Below are positions 53,101 through 64,000 of a stretch of 64,000 nucleotides of DNA, in pieces. Below the pieces are notes generated by a model, which did not search any database, had not been told where the DNA came from, and worked only from the letters and a program-made list of their open reading frames with translations. Made by a program: the position numbers and the translations under genes. Origin of the DNA: Syngnathus acus (Eukaryota; Chordata; Actinopteri; Syngnathiformes; Syngnathidae); the NCBI RefSeq assembly GCF_901709675.1, contig NC_051089.1, positions 7,623,476 to 7,687,475 on the forward strand, in the 5' to 3' direction. The first letter of the stretch is position 1; every line of letters begins with the position of its first letter.

Positions 53101-56024
53101 ATGCGATTTTTAATCCGCATGTCAATGTGTACAAACAGAGGACGCTTAAACAAGCCTCCGCAGCACAGGACGATGTGGCTCGCTGTTTCACCTGACACCC
53201 AGAGGAAGCGTACTTCGGCCGGGTCGAGAAGTTCGGCTTCCCCGCCAACCGTCTTCCTTCACCCGTCTGTCGTGTCGGGTCTCTCCTGCAGAGACGTGTC
53301 TTCACTCCGATCGTACGTGTTCGTCAAGACACGGACATCCTTATGCACTCCCGTTGCCTTTGCCAGCTCCTCGGTCCCCTCCACATCCGAATCACTGAAG
53401 GGTCAGACCGACACCGAAACTGGGCACACACCGACCAATGTACCCCTGGAGGACGTCAGGAGGATTTTGCGACTCGCTCACCCGGAGAGATGGAAACTAT
53501 CAAGTAAGAGATAGAAATACATAGGTAGATAGAAAAAGTCTTCACACCCCTTTTCAGATCCACACAGATTCATAACCTGCCAACAAATAATTTCGTTGGA
53601 CAGTAACAAAATCTCCCAAATGAGTAAATGGGCAAAAAGGTGTAATGATAAATGAATACTGTAGTAATATAATGATAACATGGTCGTAATAATATAATAA
53701 CAAAAGATTGGTCTCCACTGTAAAGAACCTGGTAAAGAAGACTTTAAATACCAGTTGTTATTGAACATGAAAAGCGACTGGTTGCTGTGGAGAATTTCGC
53801 CATTCAGGTCCTTGTTTTTACACTTGAGCATGATACTGTATAATGTAAAATCATTTGACAATATATCACGTTTCACTCATAGCTGCTGTCGGCTTCTTGA
53901 CCATCTCCAGCGCCGTCACCATGTCGGCGCCGTTCCTCCTGGGCAGAGTGATTGACACAATCTATACAGCTGGAACAGACACGGAGGCAATGACGTCCTC
54001 CCTCACATCGCTGTGCCTCATGTTGACTGGTGTGTTCTTGTGCGGTGGAGCAGCCAACGCAGCTCGAGTCTACCTCATGCAGGTTTCAGGTGAGTTGCAA
54101 ATGGAAGACAGATTCTGGTAAAAGACAGAGCAATTATTTGTCATATTCGGATCTTATGAATTTGACTGACATTTTCCTGCAGGCCAACAGATTGTCCGCA
54201 ATCTCCGCGCCTCCGTCTTCTCCTCCATCCTCAGACAAGAAGTGGCGTTTTTCGATAGGAACAGGACGGGCGAGCTGATCAATCGCCTATCCGCAGATAC
54301 GGCCGTAGTCGGACGCTCCATCACCGACAATCTGTCCGACGGCCTGAGAGCCTCGGCCCAGGCCATCGCTGGCGTCAGTATGATGGTGAGTGGATCCCTC
54401 TGGATGGTTGGTCACTTCCAGAATATTTTAGTCATTGCAAAAGATACAAGATTACAGAATATTTTAGTCATTGCAAAACACTTTTTTTTTTCTTTCCCAA
54501 GGCTTAAACACAGGCACCTTCCATTGAGCTTTAATAAGTGACAAGAGGTCAAACTTCATGCAGAATCATGTTTAATCAGATTTTCCATTTCAAATTTGAA
54601 ATGTACTCTGGCTCAAATGTTTCCTTTGAACTTTAGTTCAAAACATGTAAGCTTTCACAAATGTGTTATTTTAAAATAAACGTTCTCCTCTCCTAAACAT
54701 GGAACATTTGAGTTCTAATGACATCATCTTTGTGTTAATTCCCCACAAAGGTTTTAACAGGCTACTTCCTCATTCACATATAATAAACAATAAAATCTTA
54801 AGCTTGAAGGTTTTTCTCCTGTAGAATTCTGATACTGCTAGTCTATATTGTTCGGTTGTAAACGTAATTAAATTAAAGTTGACAATCTAATTAGCAAAGA
54901 GGCATTTGGCCATCTGCTGTTTGCGAAAGACGTCACATGTTTCCTGGAAGTCCGAGTGGTGTAAGATAGGAGAGTGGTGTGTTGACAGCAGTCTTGCTCT
55001 GCTTGTGCACGACAAGGAAGTAAATGAGGTTTGCACCTGTTGAGAAACTGGTTTGTAGTAATTCTCTTAACAGTGCAAGGAAATGAGTCACTGTCGAAAC
55101 CCAAAATCCCTTTTCAAACTTCTACTCTGGTTGTTCCCATTAATTACATGCAATTACATTGCTTCTCATTCAAAAAGTTATTCCTTGAAACAATTTGGAT
55201 CACAAAGCCAAAATTCAATCCCACTACTCGTTTTAAGACTTTGGTCTTTCGAGATATGTTCCTTCTTGTCCAATCTCTCATCACCCGCTGCTTTCACTGC
55301 TGCAGTTCTACGTCTCTCCCAGCCTGGCGAGCTTCATGCTCCTGATCGTGCCCCCTTTAGCCGGGGTGGCTGTGGTATACGGCCGATATCTTCGTTCCAT
55401 CTCCAAACGCACGCAGGATGCGCTGGCCCAAGCGACGCAGGTAAGGAACATTTTTGACATCGTAACTGGGGACTGCATATATAAATAAAATTTAAAATAT
55501 AATTTTTGTTTCATATGTAATGTAAAATCATGCACACTATCGTCATTCAAATGTTAGGAATAATCCTCAACATTTTGTTTCTGTGTTCAGTTGGCAGAGG
55601 AGCGAATCAGCAACATGCGGACCGTCCGAGCCTTTGGTAAAGAACTGTCTGAAGTCGACACGTACACACAGAAGACGGATGAGGTCCTCAAACTGGCCAG
55701 GAGCGAGGCCGTACTACGTGCTGCCTTCTTTGGAGTGGTAAGAATGCGCAAAAAAACAAGAAAGTGGCCATCCTTTCAAAATAAAAGGCTGAAAGGCACC
55801 GATGTCCAATACTTTTTTTCCTGGAATCAATTTCTGCATGAGCTTTTGACTGTTAGCAACCGGCCATAATTGAATTTAGCAAATTTAATTTATATTCAAA
55901 AAGGAATTCAGTCGGCTATGTCTTTAATTGATTAAATTAAATGAAAAACACCCGTGATTGTGTTTATCCTCACCACTAATAATGAGGCTTCTGATGCATA
56001 TTTGAAATGGATATCAAACAACAA

Positions 56025-56057
<33 letters not shown>

Positions 56058-58513
56058 GTGTGTTTCAGACTGGTCTCAGCGGTAACCTCATGATCCTGTC
56101 CGTGTTGTACAAAGGAGGCCTTCTAATGGCGAGCCAGCATATGACTGTTGGAGAACTTTCCTCATTCCTCATGTACACCTTCTGGGTTGGCATCAGCATC
56201 GCAGGTAGCACACGTTACACAATTATGCACATTGCTCGCGATCCATGTTCTTGTTGGTAGTCACGTACCCGTGTTTCCGTGTGGCAGGTCTGAGTACGTT
56301 CTACTCTGAGTTGATGAAGGGCTTCGGTGCAGGAACGAGACTGTGGGAGCTGCTGGACAGAAAACCAGAGTTCCCTCTTAATGGTCAGTATGCACATGCG
56401 TGAGTAGGAAACAGAGGTGTCATAAAACCCATCATGAGTCTTTATCTTAATAGGAAACCAAAGCAGGCTTTGACAGCATAAGAAAAGATGAGGTCCAATA
56501 GACGTTATTGTGTCTTCTGACCTCTGTTGTGCAAATTTGAGGACACATTAACTATTGGAAGGGACAAATTAATTTCTTCATTCTTTGTCCTCTACAGAAG
56601 GTCAAGTTCTTCCTCCAAATCAACTGAAGGGCCGCTTGGAGTTTCGCGACGTCTCCTTTTCCTACCCGACCCGTAAAGATGCTCCCATCTTCCATAACCT
56701 CGATCTTCTGGTGCCCGCTGGAACAATCATGGCTGTGGTGGGATCAAGTGGATCTGGAAAATCAACTTTAGTATCGCTGCTGCTCAGGCTGTATGACTGC
56801 GACTCAGGTAAGACTTGCTTATTTTCTTTTCCTCTTAAAGTGGAGAAGTTGGTAGTTTTGAGCTCAGTCGTCACCTCTCTTGTAGGTATCATCACTGTGG
56901 ACGGTTATGACATCAGAGACTTGAATCCCTACTGGCTCAGAAGTCAAATTGGAACTGTCAGCCAGGTAGAAGTTCAGATCTCAAAGCTGCCTTTGCAGAG
57001 AAGGCCATCATTGTTCTCGCTTTCTTGTCTCCCAGGAGCCAGTGCTGTTCTCCTGTTCCATTAGAGAAAACATAGCATATGGCGCTACAGAGCCAGAAGC
57101 GGTGACCACAGAGGACATTTACAAGGCAGCCCGAGTCGCCAACGCATATGATTTCATCCAAGCTTTTCCGAAAGGCTTTGATACTGTGGTGGGGGAGAAA
57201 GGAGTGCTACTGTCAGGTGAGGTGGATCCCATCAATTGTCTTTAGCGCTTATCCAAGGAAATAGAAAATAATGAGGAACGCTATAATCTATGAAACAAAT
57301 TCGAATGGAACTGTAATTTACCAGCTTCACCACTAGGGTGGGTACTACAACTGTTATTTTTGCTTCCATCCACCATCACACACAAACGTGAAAAATGATA
57401 TCCACAGTTCATATCGGTTGTCTAAAGCCACAAATATTTTGACCTTTCGCACACACACCAAGTGCCCTTTAAGTCAATAGAACCTGGATTTGAGGAAATC
57501 TCTCACCTTTTGGGTGAATAAGGATTTTGTGTTTGTGTCCCAGGTGGTCAGAAGCAGAGGATAGCCATTGCAAGAGCTCTTCTTAAGGTCAGTGAAATGT
57601 TTTCTGGTTGACCACACAGAGAATTTGCACGCATTAATCAACCATTTGACAAATTTTTCACAACATTCCTCCTGACATACTAATCAAGTGCTTTCATGTA
57701 ATATTTGCATTCAATTTGTAATTTTCCCCTCATCAGAATCCGAAGATCTTGCTGTTGGACGAGGCCACCAGGTACGACAAAAGGCTGTTTTGTCGTGTTA
57801 TTTGCCTGACAATTAGTTTACTGAACAATTTTATTCTCTTAATTCCATTCTTGTATTTACCAATTGTACAATGTCTCGTCCTCAGTGCATTGGATGCCCA
57901 AAACGAGTTCCTGGTGCAGGAGGCTTTGGAGCGACTTATGGAAGGTGGATCCTTTGTGTCTCTTCTTTCAAATGAACAATATATTGTCATTTGACCTTAA
58001 AACAACAGTTTCCAAACAAACCGTATTGAAAGTAGTGGTGTGTTTCTGTTGTTTCCTTGGCGACCCCTGATCAGCTGCTTTAGTTGTTGGTTTTAATATA
58101 CGAGTGAACGACCCTGGACACCTTATGTGGTTTTGGTATTGGGCACTTATTGGTCTTATTCTTTTATATCACAAAGACCTGGCATTTGAACAGGGTGTGT
58201 AGACTTTTTATTTTCACTCTACATCTCCATTGGATGATTTTACAATAAAATTTGTGTCTAAAAGGATGGGAAACTGTCGTTAAAGGCAACTGTTTGTGTT
58301 ATTCTCTTCCCATCCACAGGGAGGACGGTCATCATCATCGCTCACCGCCTCTCCACCATCCAGAACGCCAATGCGGTTGCAGTTCTGGACCAGCGCCGTG
58401 TAGCTGAATGCGGCCAGCGCACGGAGCTGCTGGGAAACCGACAGGGATTGTTCCGAAAACTGATGGAGAAACAAGCTTTTCTGCAGGAGGAGCAAAAACG
58501 GGCCCTGAGTTAA
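53101..58513 (+). CDS. abcb10: ABCB10 mitochondrial inner-membrane ABC half-transporter (14 coding exons)
   Basis: Exons: 53101-53503, 53883-54089, 54183-54385, 55306-55440, 55591-55737, 56069-56204, 56288-56383, 56598-56807, 56886-56965, 57036-57216, 57544-57587, 57737-57771, 57886-57944, 58320-58513; 709 aa (human 738). All junctions are GT-AG and in phase. ABCB10 works as a homodimer in the mitochondrial inner membrane and supports heme synthesis; biliverdin export has been reported. Exon 1 encodes an Arg/Ser/Thr-rich presequence typical of mitochondrial import. Exons 2-7 form the six-helix membrane domain ([62 protein letters not shown]). Exons 8-14 hold the nucleotide-binding domain. The start is the first in-frame ATG of exon 1; ATG at 53119 is an alternative. 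No disruption seen. Confidence 0.96.
56025..56062 (+). repeat. (TG)n tract abutting the abcb10 exon 6 acceptor
   Basis: About 19 TG units with one C interruption, followed only by TGTTTCAG at the 3' splice site of exon 6 (56069). The normal polypyrimidine tract is replaced by the TG repeat. Confidence 0.9.
56598..58513 (+). CDS. abcb10: abcb10 nucleotide-binding domain, exons 8-14
   Basis: Complete set of ABC ATPase motifs in order: Walker [10 protein letters not shown] (exon 8), Q-loop TVSQ|EPVLF (exon 9/10), signature LLSG|GQKQR (exon 10/11), Walker B ILLLDEAT (exon 12), D-loop SALDAQ (exon 13), and switch histidine IIIAHRLST (exon 14). Exons 11, 12 and 13 are only 44, 35 and 59 bp. The C-terminus ends RALS then TAA at 58511-58513. 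Confidence 0.95.
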
Positions 58514-59690
58514 TTCTCGACAAATGGATGACAGAGAGGTTTGATTTATGGCTTGGGTGGACATCCTTTAACCAAGCGACAACAATGTGAGGAAAAACCC
58601 AAACAAGTACTGACTGTTTACTACCTTAGTCTGTAAAATATTATTCCCCACTGAAGGCACTGTGGTTTTTAATGAATGTACAGTGTAATTCAGTTCTAAA
58701 TTACATTACATGTTAATGTATAAGCTGTGCCAAACACTTTTTTTTTATAGAGGAAAGCTGGAATATGACAGCACACTGATTATTCTTTTTTCCCAGAACT
58801 ACAGAAAATAGCAAGACATGTGTAAGCACTGCTAGATGTATATTTATGTTTTGTGTGTCTGTTTTGGTGGATGATTTAACTTGACGCTCACACGTAGAGC
58901 CTTTTTAGCGTTTATAGTGAATTTAAGCATATGTGGTGTTAATAGTGTTTGTGATTTTTTTATGAGCACGTTTGATCCTCTAAATACATGCGTGTTTCCT
59001 ATAGTAATTATCTTTCTATTTTATTACACAAGTGCCAACTGATTTTGTATTGAGATGTACTTATTGAGATCTGATATTTTGCTACAGTAATTTACTTATT
59101 TAAGAAAAGACCACAATATAACACAATATATTTCAGGGTCAAACTGTCGGCATTATCAAATCTGCCTGTTTTTTTGTTTTTTTTCCTTTTCAGTAAGGCC
59201 TGCTACACACCAGAACAAATGTCCCTCAACTGTTGTGTAGTGTGCAGTGTTATACTAGTTTCCTTGAGTCATGGACTAATGTTTTGCTGAGATTCAAAAA
59301 TTCAAAATCGGATGTGAACCGCAACATCGCAATTAAAAGTAATTATTAATAATTTTCTAATATGTTCTTTAACCATAGAACCACAAATATTAGACCTCAA
59401 AATGGACAGTTGAGGGACATTGCTGATATCGCTTATTTTATATCGCGTAGTTGTCAGCTGCTCACATGAATCGGAAATTTCACTAAAGGACTATGATTTG
59501 AAATTACAACTTCAATTCTAACATCTGCGTTTCACATTGATGGTGTTTGAAAACATACGTGTATGGTAAATATGTTACTGCTATGTATGTTATGGGTTTT
59601 TAAATGATCTATGTTATATTTTAAATCATGTCTCACTAAATTATTTTAGTTTTGTGTCAAAGAATAAAGTGGAATATGTGTAGATTTTGA
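58514..59690 (+). other. abcb10: abcb10 3' UTR and polyadenylation signal
   Basis: AT-rich sequence after the stop, with a canonical AATAAA at 59663-59668 about 1.15 kb downstream, a reasonable end for the transcript. It contains a perfect 16 nt inverted repeat (59218-59233 and 59406-59421). Confidence 0.5.
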
Positions 59691-60365
59691 AGGATGTGTG
59701 AGGTGCTTTTACATTCTGGTAGAAATGTGTTTGCAGTGTATCAGCTAATGCAAGTCTGATGAATTAACATTACTGAGTTTTCAGTAGAACACTTCGAAGT
59801 ATTTTCCTTTTAATATTACCAGTAACTTTATCCAGAGAGAATTTGATCCAACCCACTGCACAATTCTACGAACAAACAAGGAACGGTCAAATGTGTTCAT
59901 TTAGTACAACTCAAAAGAATACTTTCAGGAGTGCATGAAGATGTTTGTAGTTTGGATTTAACATACACTCTTCAAAAGAGAACAAAAAGTATGAAATAAA
60001 AGTTGATCTCGTTGACTATTCCAACTACCTGACGACTAAAAAAAGGCTTCTTTGGTGCAAATTTTGCCTAAAATATATTTTTAAAACATTTGACACTTTA
60101 TGTTGCTTATTAATCCTCCGACAGTTTGCATGAAGAATCTTTTGCCTTCTTCATGACAATCTTAACTACGACAAAAAAAAATGCTTACAAAATCGAGCGT
60201 CGTTCCAGCACCCCCAATAACTATTTGTCTCCTGTTGTACTCTCTGTGTGTCCTCATAAGTCTACAGGGAGGCTAACAAACCTCACAAAAACACCCAATA
60301 AGTCCGTCAGCTGCCATCGTCACATATCCACTGACACACAACACTTCTTCTCCTGGACACCTGCT

Positions 60366-60444
60366 GCACACACACACTCACACACACACACACACACACA
60401 CACAAGCACACACTTTCACGACCCCCCCCCCCCCCCCCCCCCCC
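60366..60444. repeat. (CA)n tract followed by a 23 bp poly(C) run
   Basis: Interrupted CA repeat at 60366-60412, then C23 at 60422-60444, within a wider pyrimidine-rich patch. Length in the assembly may be unreliable. Confidence 0.9.
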
Positions 60445-61010
60445 GCTGTTTCTCTCCGCCCCCTCGCCCAATCCAACCTCCCTCCCCTCTGTAGCCGGTG
60501 CGGCAACTTACATTTTAGGCCTTTCGCAGGGGCGCGCATCGGAAATGGCAGACGACCAGTGCGTTAAAGTAGCTCAGCCCCTTGCCATCTCCCTCCCACA
60601 GCACATTCATGCACGCTCACTACTTTCAACGGGCACCCAATGAGGTGTCTCCCTATTTTCACACATCCTCCTTTCCAAAAATTCTTGGACAGTTTTTTTT
60701 TCATCATCTTGCCTCGCCTTCTTCCGAGTCTCTTTTTTTCCCCTTAGAATACCAATGACCATTTGCATTTATTTTAAACTACATAGTCGTATATTCCCTT
60801 AATCCAAAAGTCAGAAAAATTATAGTTCAAGCAACATTTGCAGGATTTCTTTTCTATATTGCTTGTCTTTTTTAGGGTTGCTGGTGAGTTGGCGCTCATC
60901 CCAGCTGCCTTTGCGAGAGAGGCCGGTTACATTTTGGACTGGTCCCCAGTCAATAATAGCAAAGCACATATAGACAAACAAGCATTCACACTCACACCAA
61001 TGGACAATTT

Positions 61011-61050
61011 TGACATGTGAAGAAATTGACAATAAAGCAGACTTTGACTT
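61011..61050 (+). repeat. SINE/LINE-like 3' tail, copy C
   Basis: GACATGTGAAGAAATTGACA followed by ATAAAGCAGACTTTGACTT, the clearest of the four copies and with an AATAAA-type element. Confidence 0.5.
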
Positions 61051-61385
61051 AATGGAGAAAGTGTTCATAAAATTACAACAATTTGGCCTCATCACGTAAA
61101 TCTCAAATCATCTTTGCCCATTGAAATGAATAGAAATATAATGAATGTGTTCTAGGAACCTCATAAACATGCTTTAATTCAGTGGACTGTAGGGTTCACA
61201 AATTGTAGATACAGGGCTACACACACAACTGATAATGAAACAGAAGATAGTCGCAACTACACTGCAATATTTTTCATTTTTTACAGAGGACAAAGAATAT
61301 ATCTCTCTCTCCCCCGTTGTTTTACTTGTGTGTTATTCGTGTACTGTGTCTCGTCACCGTGGGATAGGGGGAACAGTATTTCGGT

Positions 61386-61439
61386 TTCTTTGTGTCTTAG
61401 CATGAAGGAATTGACAATAAAGCTGACTCTGACTCTGAT
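61386..61439 (+). repeat. SINE/LINE-like 3' tail, copy D
   Basis: TTTCTTTGTGTCTTAGCATG, GGAATTGACAATAAAGCTGA, then a CTCTGACTCTGA microrepeat. The repeated tail suggests a target-primed retroelement end. Confidence 0.5.
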
Positions 61440-62850
61440 ATGCATGTGAGTATCGTGATAGTCAGTAAGTGTTGCCGCACCGTTTGTGTTCAAATATAAG
61501 TTGTTCAAAGGTTTATAATGAAACTACGATGCGAGTTTTGTTAGCTCGTCTATTGCAATTTGCACTGTGTGTTAGCGTTAGTCTAGCAGACATTTGTAAG
61601 ACATCATTATGCGGACTGTTTAAAAACACATGTAATTGGTTTTCTTTTATGTTTCTTTCCAATAAGCTTCAACTGGGAGTGGAAATCAATTGCAAGGACT
61701 TGCCTTCTTTTTTGAAGAACTGTTCACTATTTGTCAAACTGTGAATTTTACTGTAAGTAACTCAAGTTACCTTTGTAAATAAATCTGATGGGTCTGTCTC
61801 AGGGTTCGCAATTGACGGCAAATAACTAATTTGCTACTTGTATAATGCCAAGGTCGTGAACGGTGAAAAGGTTTGTGCTTGTATTACATTCCAGGCTAAA
61901 GATCCTATTGTGCTAACTATGCTGCGAACTGAATTCCCCACATACATTTGATGACTATTTCCGTTCCATTACAAAGTACTCATTGCTTCTATTGATTGCT
62001 ATCTGTCTCTTTAATTCTATACCAAGCCATTGTTGTATGTGCAAACTCTTCATACTTTTATTCTTTAATTGCCAAATTCTGATCAGTCTCATTTTGCTTC
62101 TGGCTATGCACGCCCTCCCACCCTCCTAAGTCCCTGGAGTTTATTTTAACCTCCTTGGCTGCTCCTCTTTCACTTCTTGTGGCCTCTTATACGGCACTCA
62201 CACCTGCCTCACTCACACATATGTGTGCTGCATGCATGTATATACACCGTATTGCCTTTCCAGCCTTCTTTTATGCACAAACACGGAGGAGTGGAGTAGA
62301 GTTAAAATTAATCTAAGTGCTCCTATGATGGAGACAGATAAGATTAATCTCCGATCGATTTAATGTCGGTGGCCAACTGGCCATTATAGAGGATTGAGGA
62401 TTTGAAGATGATAATGACATTAGGCAATACTATCAAATTGTTAGTGCACGCATTTATCTCTCATCATTTCATGCTCTGACTGTAGCTTCGAAAAACAAAG
62501 TCATTTTGAAAGTGCTAGAAATATAATCAAGTATAAAAGAGCAATATTGCATCCACACAAGAATTCAAAGTATGTCAACAGCAGGTGCAATTTGAAACGT
62601 TTCTGTTTTTTACATCATATACATGACTTGATATGATTATAATGCTGGTTGTTTTTAAGCCAACCGACTGACCTTCCAGTTCTTTGGGCTGGGGCCTAAA
62701 TGTGTTCAGATGAGGGAAGCATTTTCCCATTTTAAGGCTGTGTGAGGCCTACTAGCAGCAGATCTCTAACCGTGCTTGGTAGCAACTGCCATCTCCCCCT
62801 GGAAAGCCCACCCCGCTACCACCAGCAGCACCCCCAGGGGTCCGTGGACT

Positions 62851-63113
62851 CCTTATACGGCCCTGAGGAGTGCCCGCAAGCCTCTACGGGAGGTCAAACC
62901 GACAGCTCCAAATATGGCAGGCGCTTCTCTCTGTCGCGGGGGCGCGCCGCCTTGTCACTCATGAGCTCCCTGAAACCTGATGGATGGCCGTCACAGACTC
63001 TATACCCCACACACCCGACTCCCCCTGCCTAACCCCCATGCCCTGGAAGCATCCAAATATGGTAGAGGCCCGGGGTGGGTACCTTTGTGAATGGTGGAGG
63101 TTGTGTATATAAG
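62851..63113 (+). promoter_or_regulatory. acta1: Muscle actin promoter: CArG boxes and TATA box
   Basis: Two identical perfect CArG boxes, CCAAATATGG, lie at 62908-62917 and 63053-63062. A near-consensus CCTTATACGG lies at 62851-62860. A strong TATATAAG box is at 63106-63113, followed about 30 bp later by the presumed start site. A GGGGTGGG Sp1-like site lies between the proximal CArG and the TATA box. Paired CArG elements upstream of a TATA box are the standard serum response factor-driven layout of skeletal and cardiac actin promoters. Confidence 0.85.
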
Positions 63114-63136
63114 CTGACCTGGCAGCAGAGAGGACC

Positions 63137-63199
63137 GTAGCTGGTTCAGCAACAGCACTGGTTGGGTCATTCTCTCCAAGCCGCAGACACTCACCTAAG
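63137..63199 (+). other. acta1: acta1 noncoding exon 1 (5' UTR)
   Basis: The start is estimated about 30 bp after the TATA box, within a few bases. The exon ends in a canonical donor, CCTAAG|GTAAGA, at 63199/63200. It has no ATG in a useful context, matching the untranslated first exon of vertebrate muscle actin genes. Confidence 0.7.
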
Positions 63200-63974
63200 G
63201 TAAGATGCTGGGACTCCTAGGGGCCACACATCCGGGATAGGGGGGGACACACTTGGGATAGAACCACTCTGGAACTAACAGTAGAGGGGAAAGGGAAATA
63301 GAAATTCAATTTGTATCATCTTGTTTTAGAGAAGGAGGATATTTACTAGAGGTGACTCTTGAAAGTCACGATAAAATAGATCCTAACAATCAACATTTAA
63401 TTAAAAATGTACTTTTGAGTTCGATAATAATCAGCTCATTCAATCATTACAAGACTGTAAGAAAGCAGAGTCATAGATGTTGATATATAAATTTGGATGT
63501 TTTAATATATATAATGAATGTAGACCTTGTGTCTGACTGGTATTCAGTCCAAAGTGTAGTCCGCCTTTGCTCAAATTCAGCTGGGATAGCGTCCTGCAAA
63601 CTTTAACAGGATATACAGTAGAGAAAATGAATGGAGGGGATAATTAGTATATTGACGAATTCATTAGACATACAACTGTAAAATATCTTTCAGCATTTAT
63701 GGCATTTGCTGAGTTTTAGGTATCTGTACCTGAAAGAAAATAACGTGTTTAGTGTTTTTTTATTTTATTTAAATGTATTGTTTCCTCAGTTAAAAGCCCA
63801 AAAATAAGATAATATTGGTTTTGCTTAACACCGGTTATCTATCTAGTGTCAAATGTTATTGAGCAAAAAAGTACACTTCCAATTTAAATGCTCTCTGCTT
63901 AGTTTAACCTAAAATTGAAACAGCATCTGGTTATTTAATCAAAATGCATTCATCTTATCTTTTTTTATCCACAG

Positions 63975-64000
63975 AAAATCCACTTTTACCTTAAAATGAC
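63975..64000 (+). CDS. acta1: acta1 exon 2 start, truncated by window end (putative muscle actin)
   Basis: An acceptor (TTTTTTATCCACAG) ends at 63974. It is followed by about 21 nt of 5' UTR and ATG at 63996-63998, with only two more bases in the window. The gene call rests on the promoter layout, the split 5' UTR and on gene order, since ACTA1 lies beyond ABCB10 in human on the same strand. The bases after ATG are AC, while skeletal actins I know begin Met-Cys (ATG TG). So either the N-terminus differs, or this ATG is not the start, or this is another SRF-driven gene. Confidence 0.6.

Larger units (their letters stand above)
59691..62700. other. abcb10-acta1 intergenic region
   Basis: No coding exon recognised; in human the large gene NUP133 occupies this position. 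The interval holds a (CA)n tract followed by a 23 bp C run, two SINE/LINE-like tails near 61011-61050 and 61386-61439, and otherwise AT-rich DNA. Confidence 0.5.

Noticed and set aside
60126-60494. Open frame of 122 codons ending in His/Thr and Pro runs
   Set aside because: Driven by the CA and C repeats; not a gene.

Overview
This is a vertebrate, almost certainly teleost, genomic window. Genes are split into many short exons with GT-AG introns, intergenic DNA is AT-rich with many (TG)n tracts and decayed DNA transposons, and the encoded proteins align by recall with human orthologs. No bacterial, phage or CRISPR features are present. The species cannot be fixed from the sequence alone.

Layout: (1) 1133-5006, minus strand: smyd2, a SET/MYND lysine methyltransferase in 12 coding exons. 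(2) 9439-40650, minus strand: galnt2, a Golgi polypeptide GalNAc-transferase in 16 coding exons with a 15.4 kb first intron. (3) 42172-51900, minus strand: urb2, a ribosome-biogenesis protein in 11 coding exons, one of them 2.3 kb. (4) 53101-58513, plus strand: abcb10, a mitochondrial ABC half-transporter in 14 coding exons. (5) 62.8-64.0 kb, plus strand: the promoter, first exon and start of exon 2 of a muscle actin gene, probably acta1, cut by the window end.

The order galnt2-urb2-abcb10-acta1 and its orientations match human 1q42 as I recall it (GALNT2, URB2, TAF5L, ABCB10, NUP133, ACTA1). TAF5L and NUP133 are missing from the places they occupy in human. urb2 and abcb10 are head to head about 1.2 kb apart. 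smyd2, which lies elsewhere on human 1q, abuts the 3' side of galnt2. The genes do not form a pathway; they are a conserved neighbourhood.

The most notable points are a 77 bp U12-type intron in smyd2 with apparent AT-AT ends, single-base frame disruptions in otherwise conserved exons of smyd2 and urb2 (assembly error or real lesions), a (TG)n tract abutting the abcb10 exon 6 splice acceptor, and a family of hAT-like non-autonomous elements with inverted termini. I found no new defence, toxin or mobile-gene system. All exon calls are manual readings of splice signals, frame and remembered ortholog sequence.
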